A DNA stretch of 64,000 bases from contig CAIXCY010000273.1 in the NCBI GenBank assembly GCA_903918045.1, positions 62,001-126,000 on the forward strand. Reading direction: 5' to 3'. This DNA is from an uncultured Bacteroidia bacterium. GTDB lineage: Bacteria > Bacteroidota > Bacteroidia > Bacteroidales > Prolixibacteraceae. A program made the translations under genes and the position numbers. Below, piece by piece: positions 1 through 9,371 of the stretch. Numbering within the stretch: the first letter of the stretch is position 1; every line of letters begins with the position of its first letter. The notes beneath the pieces were generated by a model. That model saw only the letters and a program-made list of their open reading frames with translations. It had not been told where the DNA came from and searched no databases.

Positions 1-1369
1 TATTTTTCACATAATAATCCTTCTTTGTAAATATCAATACAACAATAACCAAAAATGCTGCAATAGCTTCTTCATAGTCACCAGCTTTGGTCAAATTGCC
101 AATCATTGAAACAAATGAGAGGAAAAATGCAAACCACCAGGCTATTTTTAACCCTTTGAGCATAAATGACGCCGTTACCAACAAAAATAGCCCCAGAACT
201 AAAACAAAATAGTTTGAAACAATGATGGCATCCATAGGCAAAAAATCGGTTAACCAATGAACTCGCTCTGCAATCGCGGGGGTTAGCACAGAGACTATAT
301 TTATTATTCCTAAGGATAATAAAAGTAAAGCAGGAACAATCCGCATTAATAACTTATTGATCTGCAATAAAAAACCAAATATTCCTGCAACGAGGGGCAA
401 CCAAAATTCAAAAAACCGGTAGAGAAGTGTGATCGTAACTGCCTCAATATTCGAATATCCAAACCGCACAAGGACGAAAGTCATGGAAACTTCGATCGCC
501 CCAAGTCCCCTTAAAAAAGGAGAAACGATCAGGAAAATCACTGAAATGACATATCCCATAAACGCTGCAAACAGAGAGGGATTAACATTTAGGGCAACCA
601 TTGCAATGTAAAGATGAGCAATGCCTGCAAACTCGATAAGGACCGAATACAAAACGGTGATAAAGAATTGTTTTTTGCTGATGCGGTTGTTCCTGATGTC
701 AACAGAAAAAACCTCAAAAAATGAAAAAGAGTTAATGAGCCATCGGTAGAACAATCCCTTTTTTACGATTGATCGGTATAGCAAATAGACAAATACAATT
801 AAAATCAAAACAGCGAAAAAAGCAATCCATTCGCCAGACCCAAGCCCTCCTGCAATTAATGCGTAAATAAATATCGGTATTGCCACAACGATCACCGAAA
901 GTATCCCAACAAATCCATAAACAGAGGAAGCAAAATGGATTTGAGATTTTGTAATCCCCTTTTTCTCAATTTCACCCGTAAAAAACGCCAGGGAGGAAAT
1001 GCCACCAGCAGGTAAAAAAATACTGATCAGGTTCCGCTTCAGAAATAAAATCGTGGCACTCAGTAAGGATATAGGGTGCCGGATAGCTGAAAATGACGCG
1101 ACATACATTAATCCTTGTAGAATAATATATACCAAAGTCATAAGAATGCCTGCCAAAACAAATTTCCAGTCTGCAGTGAACAATACCTGTTTTACTTCAG
1201 CCAGTTCAGTATGTTCGTGATTGATAAACCAAATACCGATCCCAATTGATAGGATTGTAAAGATAGCCTGAGCCACCAATTTACTGTTCTCCAATATAAA
1301 CGGGAGACTATGCTCTTTTAAAAAAAAGCCAACATTTTGAAACGGTCGTTTTATTTTATTCCAAATCAT
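1..1369 (-). CDS. mprF: MprF-like lysylphosphatidylglycerol flippase/synthetase, N-terminal part (cut by window edge)
   Basis: The frame opens at ATG 1369 and stays open to base 1, giving about 456 residues with no stop. It is almost entirely hydrophobic, with roughly 12 membrane segments: an N-terminal LPG_synthase_TM/UPF0104-type flippase region, then extra helices ending in a short stretch containing NLTKAGDYEEA, which resembles the middle of MprF. In MprF the remaining cytosolic domain transfers an amino acid from aminoacyl-tRNA to phosphatidylglycerol; that part would lie left of the window and cannot be checked. The start is 9 bases after the galM stop on the same strand, so the two are probably co-transcribed. 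If the synthetase domain is absent, it would be a plain UPF0104 flippase-like protein. Confidence 0.75.
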   Translation of the reverse strand, partial: MIWNKIKRPFQNVGFFLKEHSLPFILENSKLVAQAIFTILSIGIGIWFINHEHTELAEVKQVLFTADWKFVLAGILMTLVYIILQGLMYVASFSAIRHPISLLSATILFLKRNLISIFLPAGGISSLAFFTGEIEKKGITKSQIHFASSVYGFVGILSVIVVAIPIFIYALIAGGLGSGEWIAFFAVLILIVFVYLLYRSIVKKGLFYRWLINSFSFFEVFSVDIRNNRISKKQFFITVLYSVLIEFAGIAHLYIAMVALNVNPSLFAAFMGYVISVIFLIVSPFLRGLGAIEVSMTFVLVRFGYSNIEAVTITLLYRFFEFWLPLVAGIFGFLLQINKLLMRIVPALLLLSLGIINIVSVLTPAIAERVHWLTDFLPMDAIIVSNYFVLVLGLFLLVTASFMLKGLKIAWWFAFFLSFVSMIGNLTKAGDYEEAIAAFLVIVVLIFTKKDYYVKN

Positions 1370-1378
1370 ATTAAAAAA

Positions 1379-2503
1379 TTACTTTACTGAAAACCTGTAG
1401 AGACAAGCGGAAGAGTAAATCTCTCCTGGTTTTAAAACTACAGACGGAAATTCGGAATGATTCGGTGAATCCGGAAAATGCTGAGTTTCTAAACAGAGCG
1501 CAGAACGGAAATTGTATTGTTTATGTTTTTTTCCAACCTCTTTCCCTTTTAGAAAATTACCGCAATAAAACTGGATACCAGGCTCATTGGTGAACACCTC
1601 CATAAACCGACCACTAATCGGATCATAGACTGAGGCAGCCATGGAGACCTTTTCGTCTTCCTTTTTATTTAATACAAAATTATGGTCGTAACCCTTGCCA
1701 AAGTTTAGCTGTTCGGTATTATCATTAATCCTTGCTCCAACAGCTATCGGAGTTGTAAAATCAAAGGGGGTCCCTGTTACCGGATCAAGATTTCCTGTTG
1801 GAATCAGATTTGCATCAACCGGAGTATATTTATTGGCATTTAGCCATAAAATATGATCGAGGATGTCGCCATTCCCTGCTCCGTGAAGATTAAAATAACT
1901 GTGATTTGTAAGGTTTAGTACCGTTGATTTTGAAGTACTGGCAGAATAAAAAATTGCGACCTCATTTTTATCGGTCAGCCTGTAGATTATCATCACCTTT
2001 AATTCCCCGGGATAACCCTCCTCCATATCAGGTGAGACCAATGTCAGCTCCAGCTCATTCTCTCCGTTTTGAGTGGCATCCCATATTTTTGAGGAAAATC
2101 CTTTGGCTCCACCGTGAAGACTATTGGGAGGGTTATTGATAGCAAGGTTATATTGAAGATTATCGAGTTTAAATGAACCTTTTGCGATACGATTTCCATA
2201 CCGTCCGATAGCAGCCCCAAAATACTGCTCATTGGAATTGATATAGTCATCCAGCTTATCATAACCCAATACGATATCCTCCAATCTTCCACTTCTGTCA
2301 GGAACCATTAAAGAGACAATTCGCCCGCCATAGTTAGTCACCGACATCTCAATCCCATTTTTATTGGTAAGAGTAAAAAGTTTAGCCTGCTTCCCTCCAA
2401 TTGTTTGATGAAAATCTGACGGCAAAATTGCAGATTTTAAAATTCTTTCTTTACATGAACCCAGAGTCAAAGTAACAAGTAAGATAAGGGTAAATATTCT
2501 CAT
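1379..2503 (-). CDS. galM: Aldose 1-epimerase (mutarotase), lipoprotein
   Basis: About 374 residues. Interconverts alpha and beta anomers of aldoses such as galactose. The body matches the GalM family: an N-terminal NYGGRIVSLMVPD strand, GRYGNRIAKG, the NSLHGG and TNHSYFNL motifs with the catalytic His residues, and a C-terminal CLETQHFPDSPN segment with the catalytic Glu. I chose ATG 2503 because it begins a lipoprotein signal with lipobox LGSC; the frame runs upstream to 2608, but a TAnnTTTG box at 2596-2603 would put the transcript start below that. Lipidation suggests a periplasmic or outer-membrane location, acting on sugar as it enters. Followed at 9 bases by the MprF-like gene. Confidence 0.9.
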   Translation of the reverse strand: MRIFTLILLVTLTLGSCKERILKSAILPSDFHQTIGGKQAKLFTLTNKNGIEMSVTNYGGRIVSLMVPDRSGRLEDIVLGYDKLDDYINSNEQYFGAAIGRYGNRIAKGSFKLDNLQYNLAINNPPNSLHGGAKGFSSKIWDATQNGENELELTLVSPDMEEGYPGELKVMIIYRLTDKNEVAIFYSASTSKSTVLNLTNHSYFNLHGAGNGDILDHILWLNANKYTPVDANLIPTGNLDPVTGTPFDFTTPIAVGARINDNTEQLNFGKGYDHNFVLNKKEDEKVSMAASVYDPISGRFMEVFTNEPGIQFYCGNFLKGKEVGKKHKQYNFRSALCLETQHFPDSPNHSEFPSVVLKPGEIYSSACLYRFSVK

Positions 2504-2595
2504 AATTAAATAATTTATTTTATTCATAGTCAAATGAAAACCCAACACCGAGGCCTCTCCTGAAATAAAATCCAATTTTAAAATTGTAAAACATG

Positions 2596-2621
2596 CAAAG
2601 GTAATCAATAAATTTTATTGA
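2596..2621 (-). promoter_or_regulatory. Candidate galM promoter with palindromic operator
   Basis: On the minus strand TACCTTTG (2603-2596) matches the Bacteroidota -7 consensus TAnnTTTG. Just upstream, 2605-2621 is a perfect interrupted palindrome, arms TCAATAAA and TTTATTGA around one base, placed where a repressor or activator could sit. No good -33 TTTG is seen at the expected spacing. Regulation is inferred only. Confidence 0.35.
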
Positions 2622-2737
2622 ACTTACTCAATAATTTGAAAGGAATATTAACTATTTTGCACCCTCCAAATACCTAAATCTGCATCATTTTGAACGATTG
2701 AAAAGATCATTTTCGAAAATTCTAAAACTAATTATGA

Positions 2738-4042
2738 ATGGAAAACAAAAATCAGGAAACCAGAAGAAGTTTTATTCAAAAATCGGCTGCAGCTACCGCC
2801 CTGCTGTCCATTCCAACCATTATTCCTGCTCATGCTTTTGGAGCCAATGATCGGATTAATGCTGCAGTATTAGGTGTTAACGGGAGAGGTAAGAGCCACA
2901 TTGAAGGGCTGATGGCACAAAAAAATGTTCAAATCACTACTTTCGTTGATCCCGATCTTAATGTTGCGGGCGACCGTGCAAAGGAGTTTGAAAAGAAATA
3001 TGGTCAAAAGGTTAATATTGTACAGGATATGCGTAAAGCATTCGACAATAAAGACATTCATATTGTTACTGTCGCAACCCCAAATCATTGGCATACCCTG
3101 GCTACAATATGGGCGTGTCAGGCAGGTAAGGATGTCTATGTCGAAAAACCGGGGTCTCACAATATCTGGGAAGGGCGTAAAATGGTGGAAGCAGCCCATA
3201 AATATGACCGGATTGTACAACACGGTGTTCAGTTGCGCAGCTCAGTTGCCATCCGTGAAGCGATTCAGTTATTACGCGATGGTTATATCGGGAAGGTCTA
3301 TATGGCCCGAGGACTGGTTTTCAGAAGCAGACCTGACATTGGTAATAAACCGTTTGAGCCGGTTCCGGACGGATTAAATTATGATTTGTGGACCGGACCG
3401 GCGCCAAAGCGTCCGTTTACCAAAAACCTGGTTCATTACAATTGGCATTGGCATTGGGACTATGGCAATGGCGACGTTGGAAACCAGGGGATTCACGAAA
3501 CGGACCTCTGTATGTGGGGTCTTAATGTAGGTTTGCCCACAAAAATTACCGCGATGGGGGGTAAATTCCTTTGGGACGATTGCAAGGAGACTCCTGAAGT
3601 ATTATCATCTATCTATCATTACCCTGAAGAGAAAAAGATTATCCAGTTTGAAGTTCGCCCATGGTATACCAATGCAGAAGATGGTTCATCGGTAGGAAAT
3701 ATTTTTTATGGAGATAAGGGGTATATGGTAATTAAAGGTTATGATACCTATGAAACATTTTTTGGAGATAAAAAAGAACCAGGGAAGAAGGGGAAAGAGG
3801 GGGGTGATCACTTCAAGAATTTTATTGATGCAGTAAGGGCACACGATTCAACAATGCTGAATGGACCGGTCGAAAGTGCACATCTCTCCTCTGCGCTGGC
3901 ACACCTTGGAAATATTGCCTATCGCACCGGTCGTGTACTGACATTCAATCCAAAATCAGAGTCATTTGTAAACGATCCGGAAGCCGACAGAATGTTAAGC
4001 CGGAATTATCGTGCACCCTTTATCGTGCCGGAAATTGTATAA
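2738..4042 (+). CDS. Gfo/Idh/MocA family oxidoreductase, Tat-exported
   Basis: 434 residues. Probable NAD(P)-dependent sugar or cyclitol dehydrogenase acting in the periplasm. The twin arginines are residues 9-10 (RRSFIQK), followed by a hydrophobic stretch and AHA near residue 33, a typical Tat signal. The Rossmann fold begins near residue 40 with AVLGVNGRGKSH, and the family signature EKP is at 136-138. The C-terminal half has WHWHWDYGNGDVGNQGIHETD, as in Bacteroidota members with the Gfo_Idh_MocA Bacteroidetes-type C-terminal domain. It is transcribed alone, divergent from galM and followed by a hairpin terminator. The substrate cannot be named from sequence. Confidence 0.88.
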   Translation: MENKNQETRRSFIQKSAAATALLSIPTIIPAHAFGANDRINAAVLGVNGRGKSHIEGLMAQKNVQITTFVDPDLNVAGDRAKEFEKKYGQKVNIVQDMRKAFDNKDIHIVTVATPNHWHTLATIWACQAGKDVYVEKPGSHNIWEGRKMVEAAHKYDRIVQHGVQLRSSVAIREAIQLLRDGYIGKVYMARGLVFRSRPDIGNKPFEPVPDGLNYDLWTGPAPKRPFTKNLVHYNWHWHWDYGNGDVGNQGIHETDLCMWGLNVGLPTKITAMGGKFLWDDCKETPEVLSSIYHYPEEKKIIQFEVRPWYTNAEDGSSVGNIFYGDKGYMVIKGYDTYETFFGDKKEPGKKGKEGGDHFKNFIDAVRAHDSTMLNGPVESAHLSSALAHLGNIAYRTGRVLTFNPKSESFVNDPEADRMLSRNYRAPFIVPEIV

Positions 4043-4071
4043 CTGACATCTTATTAATTGCAGCAAATTAT

Positions 4072-4099
4072 AGAGGCGCGAATCATCGCGTCTCTTTTT
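4072..4099 (+). terminator. Rho-independent terminator after the oxidoreductase
   Basis: Arms AGAGGCGCGA (4072-4081) and TCGCGTCTCT (4086-4095) with loop ATCA pair over 10 bases with one G-T wobble, and TTTTTG follows. The arm sequence belongs to the same GAGACGCG family as the hairpin at 31987-32016. Confidence 0.75.
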
Positions 4100-4160
4100 G
4101 CAAATTTATATCTTAAGATAGGTTCAATTTTTATGTAACAATTTGTATTCTAATTTTTTA

Positions 4161-4168
4161 TATTTTTG
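4161..4168 (+). promoter_or_regulatory. Candidate -7 box for the PAS-HTH regulator
   Basis: TATTTTTG fits the Bacteroidota TAnnTTTG -7 consensus, about 66 bases before the ATG at 4234. A TTTG lies at 4142-4145, but the 15-base spacing is shorter than usual, so this is weak evidence. Confidence 0.3.
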
Positions 4169-4233
4169 ATGATAGGAATTACCCCTGAATTTAGAAGGTC
4201 TTACCTGACATTTAAAAATTAAATCTGATAGAA

Positions 4234-5226
4234 ATGAATAATGAAGCGGCATCAAACTCCAATATCAGAATAGCCGAACTCGAAAAGCAGGTTTCAGCAA
4301 TGAACGAGCAAATCCACTTTCTTGAAAGTGAGAATAACTTCGTCAGGGAAGAAAAAGAAAAATACCAGCTCATCGCCGATTATGCCCTCGACTGGGAATT
4401 CTGGATCGATCCTAAAGGCGCATTTATATGGATCTCCCCCGCCTGTATCGATATAACAGGGTATACTGCAAACGAATTCTTCCAGGATTCATCCCTATTC
4501 AACGAAATTATTTTTGGTGATGATTTGAACCGATTTCGAAAATTTATTCATGATTCAATAAGTTTTATGCAAGTAGGTCAATTTATTGAATTCAGGCTGC
4601 TCACACGAACGAAACAATTACGATGGTGCGAAATGAACAGCAGAGCAATTTTTGACAGGATGGGAAGTTACCTGGGTCAGAGGGGCTCAATACGTGATAT
4701 TACAAGACTAAAAACGGCGCTGGGTCAGATCACCAAAATGTCAGAATCGCAGGTCTGGGAAACAAAAACCAACCAAAAATACAGAGATGAACTGGCTGGA
4801 AAAGATCGGGAAATGATCTCAACATTGATCCGAATTGCTCAAAAAAATGAAATAGTACTCTATCTTCGGAAAAACCTCTCAGTTATCCAAAGCACACTTC
4901 CTGATCCAATCCGTAATAAAGTGAAAGAAATGGTACTAAAGATTGATGAACATCAACGCAGACAAGTGTTTAACTGGGAAGATTTTAAACTCCATTTCGA
5001 AAAAGTCCATCAGGGATTTTTCGAACGATTAAAAGGAAGTTATCCCGATTTAACTGCAAAAGATCAACGCATTTGCGCTTATATCCATCTTGGATTAACA
5101 ACCAAGGATATTGCCTCATTGGTCAATATCACCCCTGAAAGCGCTGAAATTGGCCGAATCAGGTTGCGCAAAAAAATGAAATTAGAAAGGTCACAAAACC
5201 TTGCAACATTCCTCCTTCAAATCTGA
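4234..5226 (+). CDS. PAS-domain regulator with C-terminal LuxR-like helix-turn-helix
   Basis: 330 residues, soluble, no signal peptide. Residues about 8-45 form a coiled coil. A PAS domain follows at about 46-160 (start LIADYALDWEFWIDPKG, ending in the PAC-like GSIRDITRLK). A second helical stretch leads to a helix-turn-helix at about 270-330 with LTAKDQRICAYIHLGLTTKD and a recognition helix in NITPESAEIGRIRLRKKM. This arrangement resembles Bacteroidota one-component regulators in which the PAS domain senses a small ligand or redox state and the HTH binds DNA. The ligand and targets are unknown. No kinase or receiver domain is present. Confidence 0.8.
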   Translation: MNNEAASNSNIRIAELEKQVSAMNEQIHFLESENNFVREEKEKYQLIADYALDWEFWIDPKGAFIWISPACIDITGYTANEFFQDSSLFNEIIFGDDLNRFRKFIHDSISFMQVGQFIEFRLLTRTKQLRWCEMNSRAIFDRMGSYLGQRGSIRDITRLKTALGQITKMSESQVWETKTNQKYRDELAGKDREMISTLIRIAQKNEIVLYLRKNLSVIQSTLPDPIRNKVKEMVLKIDEHQRRQVFNWEDFKLHFEKVHQGFFERLKGSYPDLTAKDQRICAYIHLGLTTKDIASLVNITPESAEIGRIRLRKKMKLERSQNLATFLLQI

Positions 5227-5404
5227 AAGTAAGGCTTACTAAAGAATTAATCAATTTATGATAGGTTTAAATATACTATATTATAATACTTTAAAATTAT
5301 ATATTATATTTATTAATTCGATGTTAGGTTTATTTACTTCTTTTTAAACTGTTTTGAATTGTTAATACCTTTCCTTTACGCAAAATATTAATTTATTCTG
5401 CCTC

Positions 5405-7423
5405 ATGGGAAAACATAACTATCGGAAACTGGCAAATGAAGAGATTGGCCGATTAATCATGCAGGGATGTTACTGCGAAGACTGGAATCTTATTGAAGTT
5501 GTCATTGATTTTTTACCGGATAACATTAAAAATACGCATTTCTCAGGATATAACTACCTGGGTCGTTTCGATGAAGAGATCACTCTTTTTGGCGGTGTTA
5601 GGATGAAGACAGGAATTCTCAATGCCCATATCCACAATTGTACCATTGGCAATAATGCTTTGATCAGCAATGTAAAAAGTTATATTGCCAATTACAGGAT
5701 CGGTGAACGGGTCGTTATTCACAATTTAAATCAACTTGCCGTTGAAAACAAAAGTTCGTTTGGGAACGGGCTGCGAATAAAAGTGATCAATGAATCAGGA
5801 GGTCGTGAAATTCCTATTTACGATTACCTCTCATCACACGTCGCCTATATTCTGGCATTGTACCGCGACAGGGTAAAATTGGTGGAAGTTATCGAGAAAT
5901 TTGTCGCAGAATACGCTGACTTTGTTTCCGACACAATCGGCGTAATAAGCAATGGAGTAAGGATCATTAATTGCGGTATTATGCGCAATGTTAAAGTTGG
6001 TCCTTATGCCTTGCTCGAAGGAGTTTCGAAAATTGTCAATGGTACAATCAATAGTTCAGCTTCTGATCCTGTGGAGATCGGTCAAGGGGTGATTCTTGAG
6101 AATTTCATTGTCTGTTCAGGATCCCGAATTACCGATTCAACACTGATTTCCAACTGTTTTGTAGGGCAGGGTTGCATTCTGGATAAACACTATTCCGCTG
6201 TCGAATCTGTTTTTTTTGCAAACTGCCAGGGGCTTCATGGCGAAGCCTGTTCGATCTTTGCCGGGCCATATACGGTATCGCACCATAAATCAACGCTTCT
6301 GATTTCCGGGTTGTTTTCGTTTTTAAATGCTGGTAGCGGTTCAAACCAAAGCAACCATCTTTATAAATTAGGCCCCATTCATCAGGGGATTGTTGAACGG
6401 GGAACAAAAACTGCAAGTGATTCATATCTGCTCTGGCCATCCAGAATTGGAGCATTCTCATTGGTGATGGGGCGTCATTACCGCCACTCGGATACAACTG
6501 ATTTCCCATTTTCATACCTTATTGAGGATAAGGACGAAAGCTTGCTGATTCCGGCGATCAACCTTCAAAGTATTGGAATTATCAGAGATTCGCAAAAATG
6601 GCCCAAAAGGGATCGACGGAAAGATTCACATATTCTGGATTTAATAAATTTCAACTTACTGAGTCCCTATACCATTCAAAAAATGATCAAAGGGAGGAAA
6701 ATACTCTTTGAATTGAAGAATGCATCAGGCGAAAGTTCCCCTTTTTATACTTATCGGGGTATGGTAATAAAAAACAGCGCCCTCCACCGTGGCATATCAT
6801 TATATGAAAAAGCAATTTGGAAATTCCTTGGAAATTCGATGATTTCAAGAATTCAAAGGATTAAAATTAAGTCTGTTCAGGATATCCAGGATGCCTTACA
6901 AAAAGATACTCCGCTTGGAAGTGGATCTCAATGGCTTGATCTGACTGGAATGATTTGCCCTTCAAACGCTATAAGCCACCTGCTCGATTCAATCGAAAAC
7001 GGAGAAGTTCAATCGTTGGAAGAGATAAACAGCGCAATCCGGTCAATTCACGAAAACTATTATACCTACGAATGGTCATGGGCTTTTGATGTAATAGAGA
7101 CGTTTTATGGAACAGCAATTGCGAATTTCACTCCTAATGATGTAATCGCAATTACCCGAAAATGGATGAGCGCTGTACAGGATATTGACCAGCTGCTATA
7201 CAATGATGCGCGAAAAGAGTTTTCGTTGATTAAACAGACAGGTTTCGGCGTTGATGGCGACAGAGCCACTCAACAGCTTGATTTTGATAAAGTAAGAGGA
7301 GAATTCGAAACCCATGCAGAGGTTAGTTCAATCCGGGATCACATGTTGAAAAAAGAAGCCCTCGGTAAAGAGGTAATTACCCGGATGGAACAAATTGCAC
7401 TTCTGGAATCAATAATAAATTAA
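5405..7423 (+). CDS. DUF4954 family protein (left-handed beta-helix, nucleotidyltransferase-like)
   Basis: 672 residues, cytosolic. The first 300 or so residues carry imperfect hexapeptide-type repeats (NCTIGNNALISNVKSYIANYRIGERVVI and the VKVGPYALLEG region) typical of a left-handed beta-helix as in GlmU and LpxA acyltransferases. The C-terminal half is helical. Overall length and the opening LANEEIGRLIMQGC match the DUF4954 family of Bacteroidia. The stop is only three bases before glmS, so it is translated from the same message; this suggests a role near UDP-GlcNAc or amino-sugar synthesis. That role is inferred from context; no biochemical function is established that I know of. Confidence 0.82.
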   Translation: MGKHNYRKLANEEIGRLIMQGCYCEDWNLIEVVIDFLPDNIKNTHFSGYNYLGRFDEEITLFGGVRMKTGILNAHIHNCTIGNNALISNVKSYIANYRIGERVVIHNLNQLAVENKSSFGNGLRIKVINESGGREIPIYDYLSSHVAYILALYRDRVKLVEVIEKFVAEYADFVSDTIGVISNGVRIINCGIMRNVKVGPYALLEGVSKIVNGTINSSASDPVEIGQGVILENFIVCSGSRITDSTLISNCFVGQGCILDKHYSAVESVFFANCQGLHGEACSIFAGPYTVSHHKSTLLISGLFSFLNAGSGSNQSNHLYKLGPIHQGIVERGTKTASDSYLLWPSRIGAFSLVMGRHYRHSDTTDFPFSYLIEDKDESLLIPAINLQSIGIIRDSQKWPKRDRRKDSHILDLINFNLLSPYTIQKMIKGRKILFELKNASGESSPFYTYRGMVIKNSALHRGISLYEKAIWKFLGNSMISRIQRIKIKSVQDIQDALQKDTPLGSGSQWLDLTGMICPSNAISHLLDSIENGEVQSLEEINSAIRSIHENYYTYEWSWAFDVIETFYGTAIANFTPNDVIAITRKWMSAVQDIDQLLYNDARKEFSLIKQTGFGVDGDRATQQLDFDKVRGEFETHAEVSSIRDHMLKKEALGKEVITRMEQIALLESIIN

Positions 7424-7426
7424 TTT

Positions 7427-9265
7427 ATGTGCGGAATAGTAGGATATATAGGTACATTAAACGCTTATGCCTTCCTTATCCAGGGGCTTAAAAAACTTGA
7501 ATATCGGGGATATGATTCAGCCGGAATAGCAGTTGTTGATAAAACTGCAAAAATATTTAAATGCAAAGGTGGAATTACCGATCTTGAAAAACATATTGGC
7601 AATCAGAATGTTGCAGGGAATATTGGAATCGGGCATACCCGGTGGGCAACACATGGCGAGCCCGATTCCCGCAATGCTCATCCACATGCTTCGATGAACG
7701 CAAAATTTATTCTTGTACACAACGGAATCATTGAAAACTATGCCGAACTCAAGTGCGAACTTCAGAAGCACGGATACCTCTTTCAATCAGATACTGACAC
7801 TGAGGTACTGGTTAATCTGATGGAATATTTTTATCAAAAAAGTGCTGATTCCACCTGCGAAATTGCCGTGAGACTTGCCCTTTCCAAGGTCGTAGGCGCT
7901 TTTGGAATTGCTGTTATTTGTGCCGATGAAAAAGATCAGCTTATCGTCGCCCGCAGAGGAAGTCCCCTGGTTATCGGGATAGGAGATAATGCCTTTTTCG
8001 TCGCCTCTGATGCCTCTCCAATTATTAGCTTTAGTGAAAATCTTATCTACCTGAATGACAATGATGTAGCAATTGTAACACCTACTAATCTAACCCTTAA
8101 AACAGTAGATAATACGCCTGTACCCTTTAATATTACAAAAAATGGGATGACCATTGGTGAGGTAGAAAAAGGAGAATTCGATCATTATATGCTTAAGGAG
8201 GTCTTTGAACAGCCAGAAACTATTTTTAATACGTTTCGTGGACGAATTTCACCTGACCATTCAGCGATTAAATTAGGAGGGTTAATGGCTGTTTTTCCTA
8301 AATTAATAAAAGCCAGGCGAATTATTATAATTGGCTGCGGAACATCATTACATGCCGGCCTTATCGGGGAATACCTCATCGAGGCGTATGCCAGAATTCC
8401 AGTTGAAGTTGAATATGCTTCAGAATTCAGGTATCGTAATCCAATTCTAACAGTTGATGATGTTGTAATTGCAATCAGCCAGAGTGGCGAAACTGCTGAT
8501 ACATTGGCTGCATTAAGATTGGCGAAAGAATCTGGTGCTACGGTCCTTGGAATTTGTAATGTAGCCGGTTCCTCCATTGCACGCGAAACGGATGCCGGTG
8601 TTTTCACCCATGCCGGAGTTGAAATCGGAGTTGCCTCCACAAAAGCCTTTTCTGCACAAGTTACCGTTCTTACCCTTCTGGCTCTTAGTCTCGCGAGTGA
8701 AAAGGGGGAGATAACACAAGATCTCTATCAACTGCTGATTCAGGAACTGATAAATATACCCGATAAAATACGCACTATTCTTGCGAAGCATCCCCTGATC
8801 AGGAGTATTGCGGAAAAATACAAAGAGGCTAATAGCGCTCTCTATCTGGGTCGTGGAAATCTTTTCCCTGTTGCACTTGAAGGTGCACTGAAACTCAAGG
8901 AAATCTCTTATATCCATGCGGAAGGTTATGCTGCCGGAGAGATGAAGCATGGCCCTATTGCCTTGGTTGACAATAATCTACCGGTAGTCGTTGTGGCAGC
9001 CAAAGACGAATATTATGCAAAAATAGTCAGCAATATTCATGAAATAAAGGCGCGCAAAGGAAATATTATAGCTGTGGTAACTCAAGGCGATTCAAGTCTT
9101 AAAGAAATGGTTAACGATCTGTTCGAAATACCGGAATCACATCCGCTTGTAACACCGCTTCTGGCCATAATACCACTTCAACTTTTTGCCTATTATATGG
9201 CGCTTAACCGGGGATGCGATGTTGATCAACCAAGAAATCTAGCCAAATCGGTCACCGTAGAGTAG
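7427..9265 (+). CDS. glmS: Glutamine--fructose-6-phosphate aminotransferase (isomerizing)
   Basis: 612 residues, standard length. Makes glucosamine-6-phosphate from fructose-6-phosphate and glutamine, the first committed step to peptidoglycan and LPS amino sugars. The N-terminal class II glutaminase starts MCGIVGYIG with the nucleophile Cys2 after Met removal, and contains GHTRWATHG and HNGIIENY. Two SIS isomerase domains follow (GCGTSLHAG, SQSGETADT, then GRGNLFPVALEGALKLKE). The end CDVDQPRNLAKSVTVE is the conserved C-terminus of the enzyme. Co-transcribed with DUF4954. No glmS ribozyme is seen upstream, as expected for Bacteroidota. Confidence 0.98.
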   Translation: MCGIVGYIGTLNAYAFLIQGLKKLEYRGYDSAGIAVVDKTAKIFKCKGGITDLEKHIGNQNVAGNIGIGHTRWATHGEPDSRNAHPHASMNAKFILVHNGIIENYAELKCELQKHGYLFQSDTDTEVLVNLMEYFYQKSADSTCEIAVRLALSKVVGAFGIAVICADEKDQLIVARRGSPLVIGIGDNAFFVASDASPIISFSENLIYLNDNDVAIVTPTNLTLKTVDNTPVPFNITKNGMTIGEVEKGEFDHYMLKEVFEQPETIFNTFRGRISPDHSAIKLGGLMAVFPKLIKARRIIIIGCGTSLHAGLIGEYLIEAYARIPVEVEYASEFRYRNPILTVDDVVIAISQSGETADTLAALRLAKESGATVLGICNVAGSSIARETDAGVFTHAGVEIGVASTKAFSAQVTVLTLLALSLASEKGEITQDLYQLLIQELINIPDKIRTILAKHPLIRSIAEKYKEANSALYLGRGNLFPVALEGALKLKEISYIHAEGYAAGEMKHGPIALVDNNLPVVVVAAKDEYYAKIVSNIHEIKARKGNIIAVVTQGDSSLKEMVNDLFEIPESHPLVTPLLAIIPLQLFAYYMALNRGCDVDQPRNLAKSVTVE

Positions 9266-9307
9266 CCACAAACTGCTTCATTGTGATTTCAGAAATTGGA
9301 GAATATA

Positions 9308-9353
9308 AGAAAGGTTAAAGTTGTCAAAACAGAAATGACACTTTAACCTTTCT
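9308..9353. terminator. Hairpin between convergent glmS and the envelope operon
   Basis: AGAAAGGTTAAAG (9308-9320) pairs with CTTTAACCTTTCT (9341-9353); the stem continues inward after a one-base bulge (GTCA with TGAC). It sits between two convergent stop codons, so it probably serves both strands. Confidence 0.65.
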
Positions 9354-9371
9354 CTGATCAACTAAAAATCT

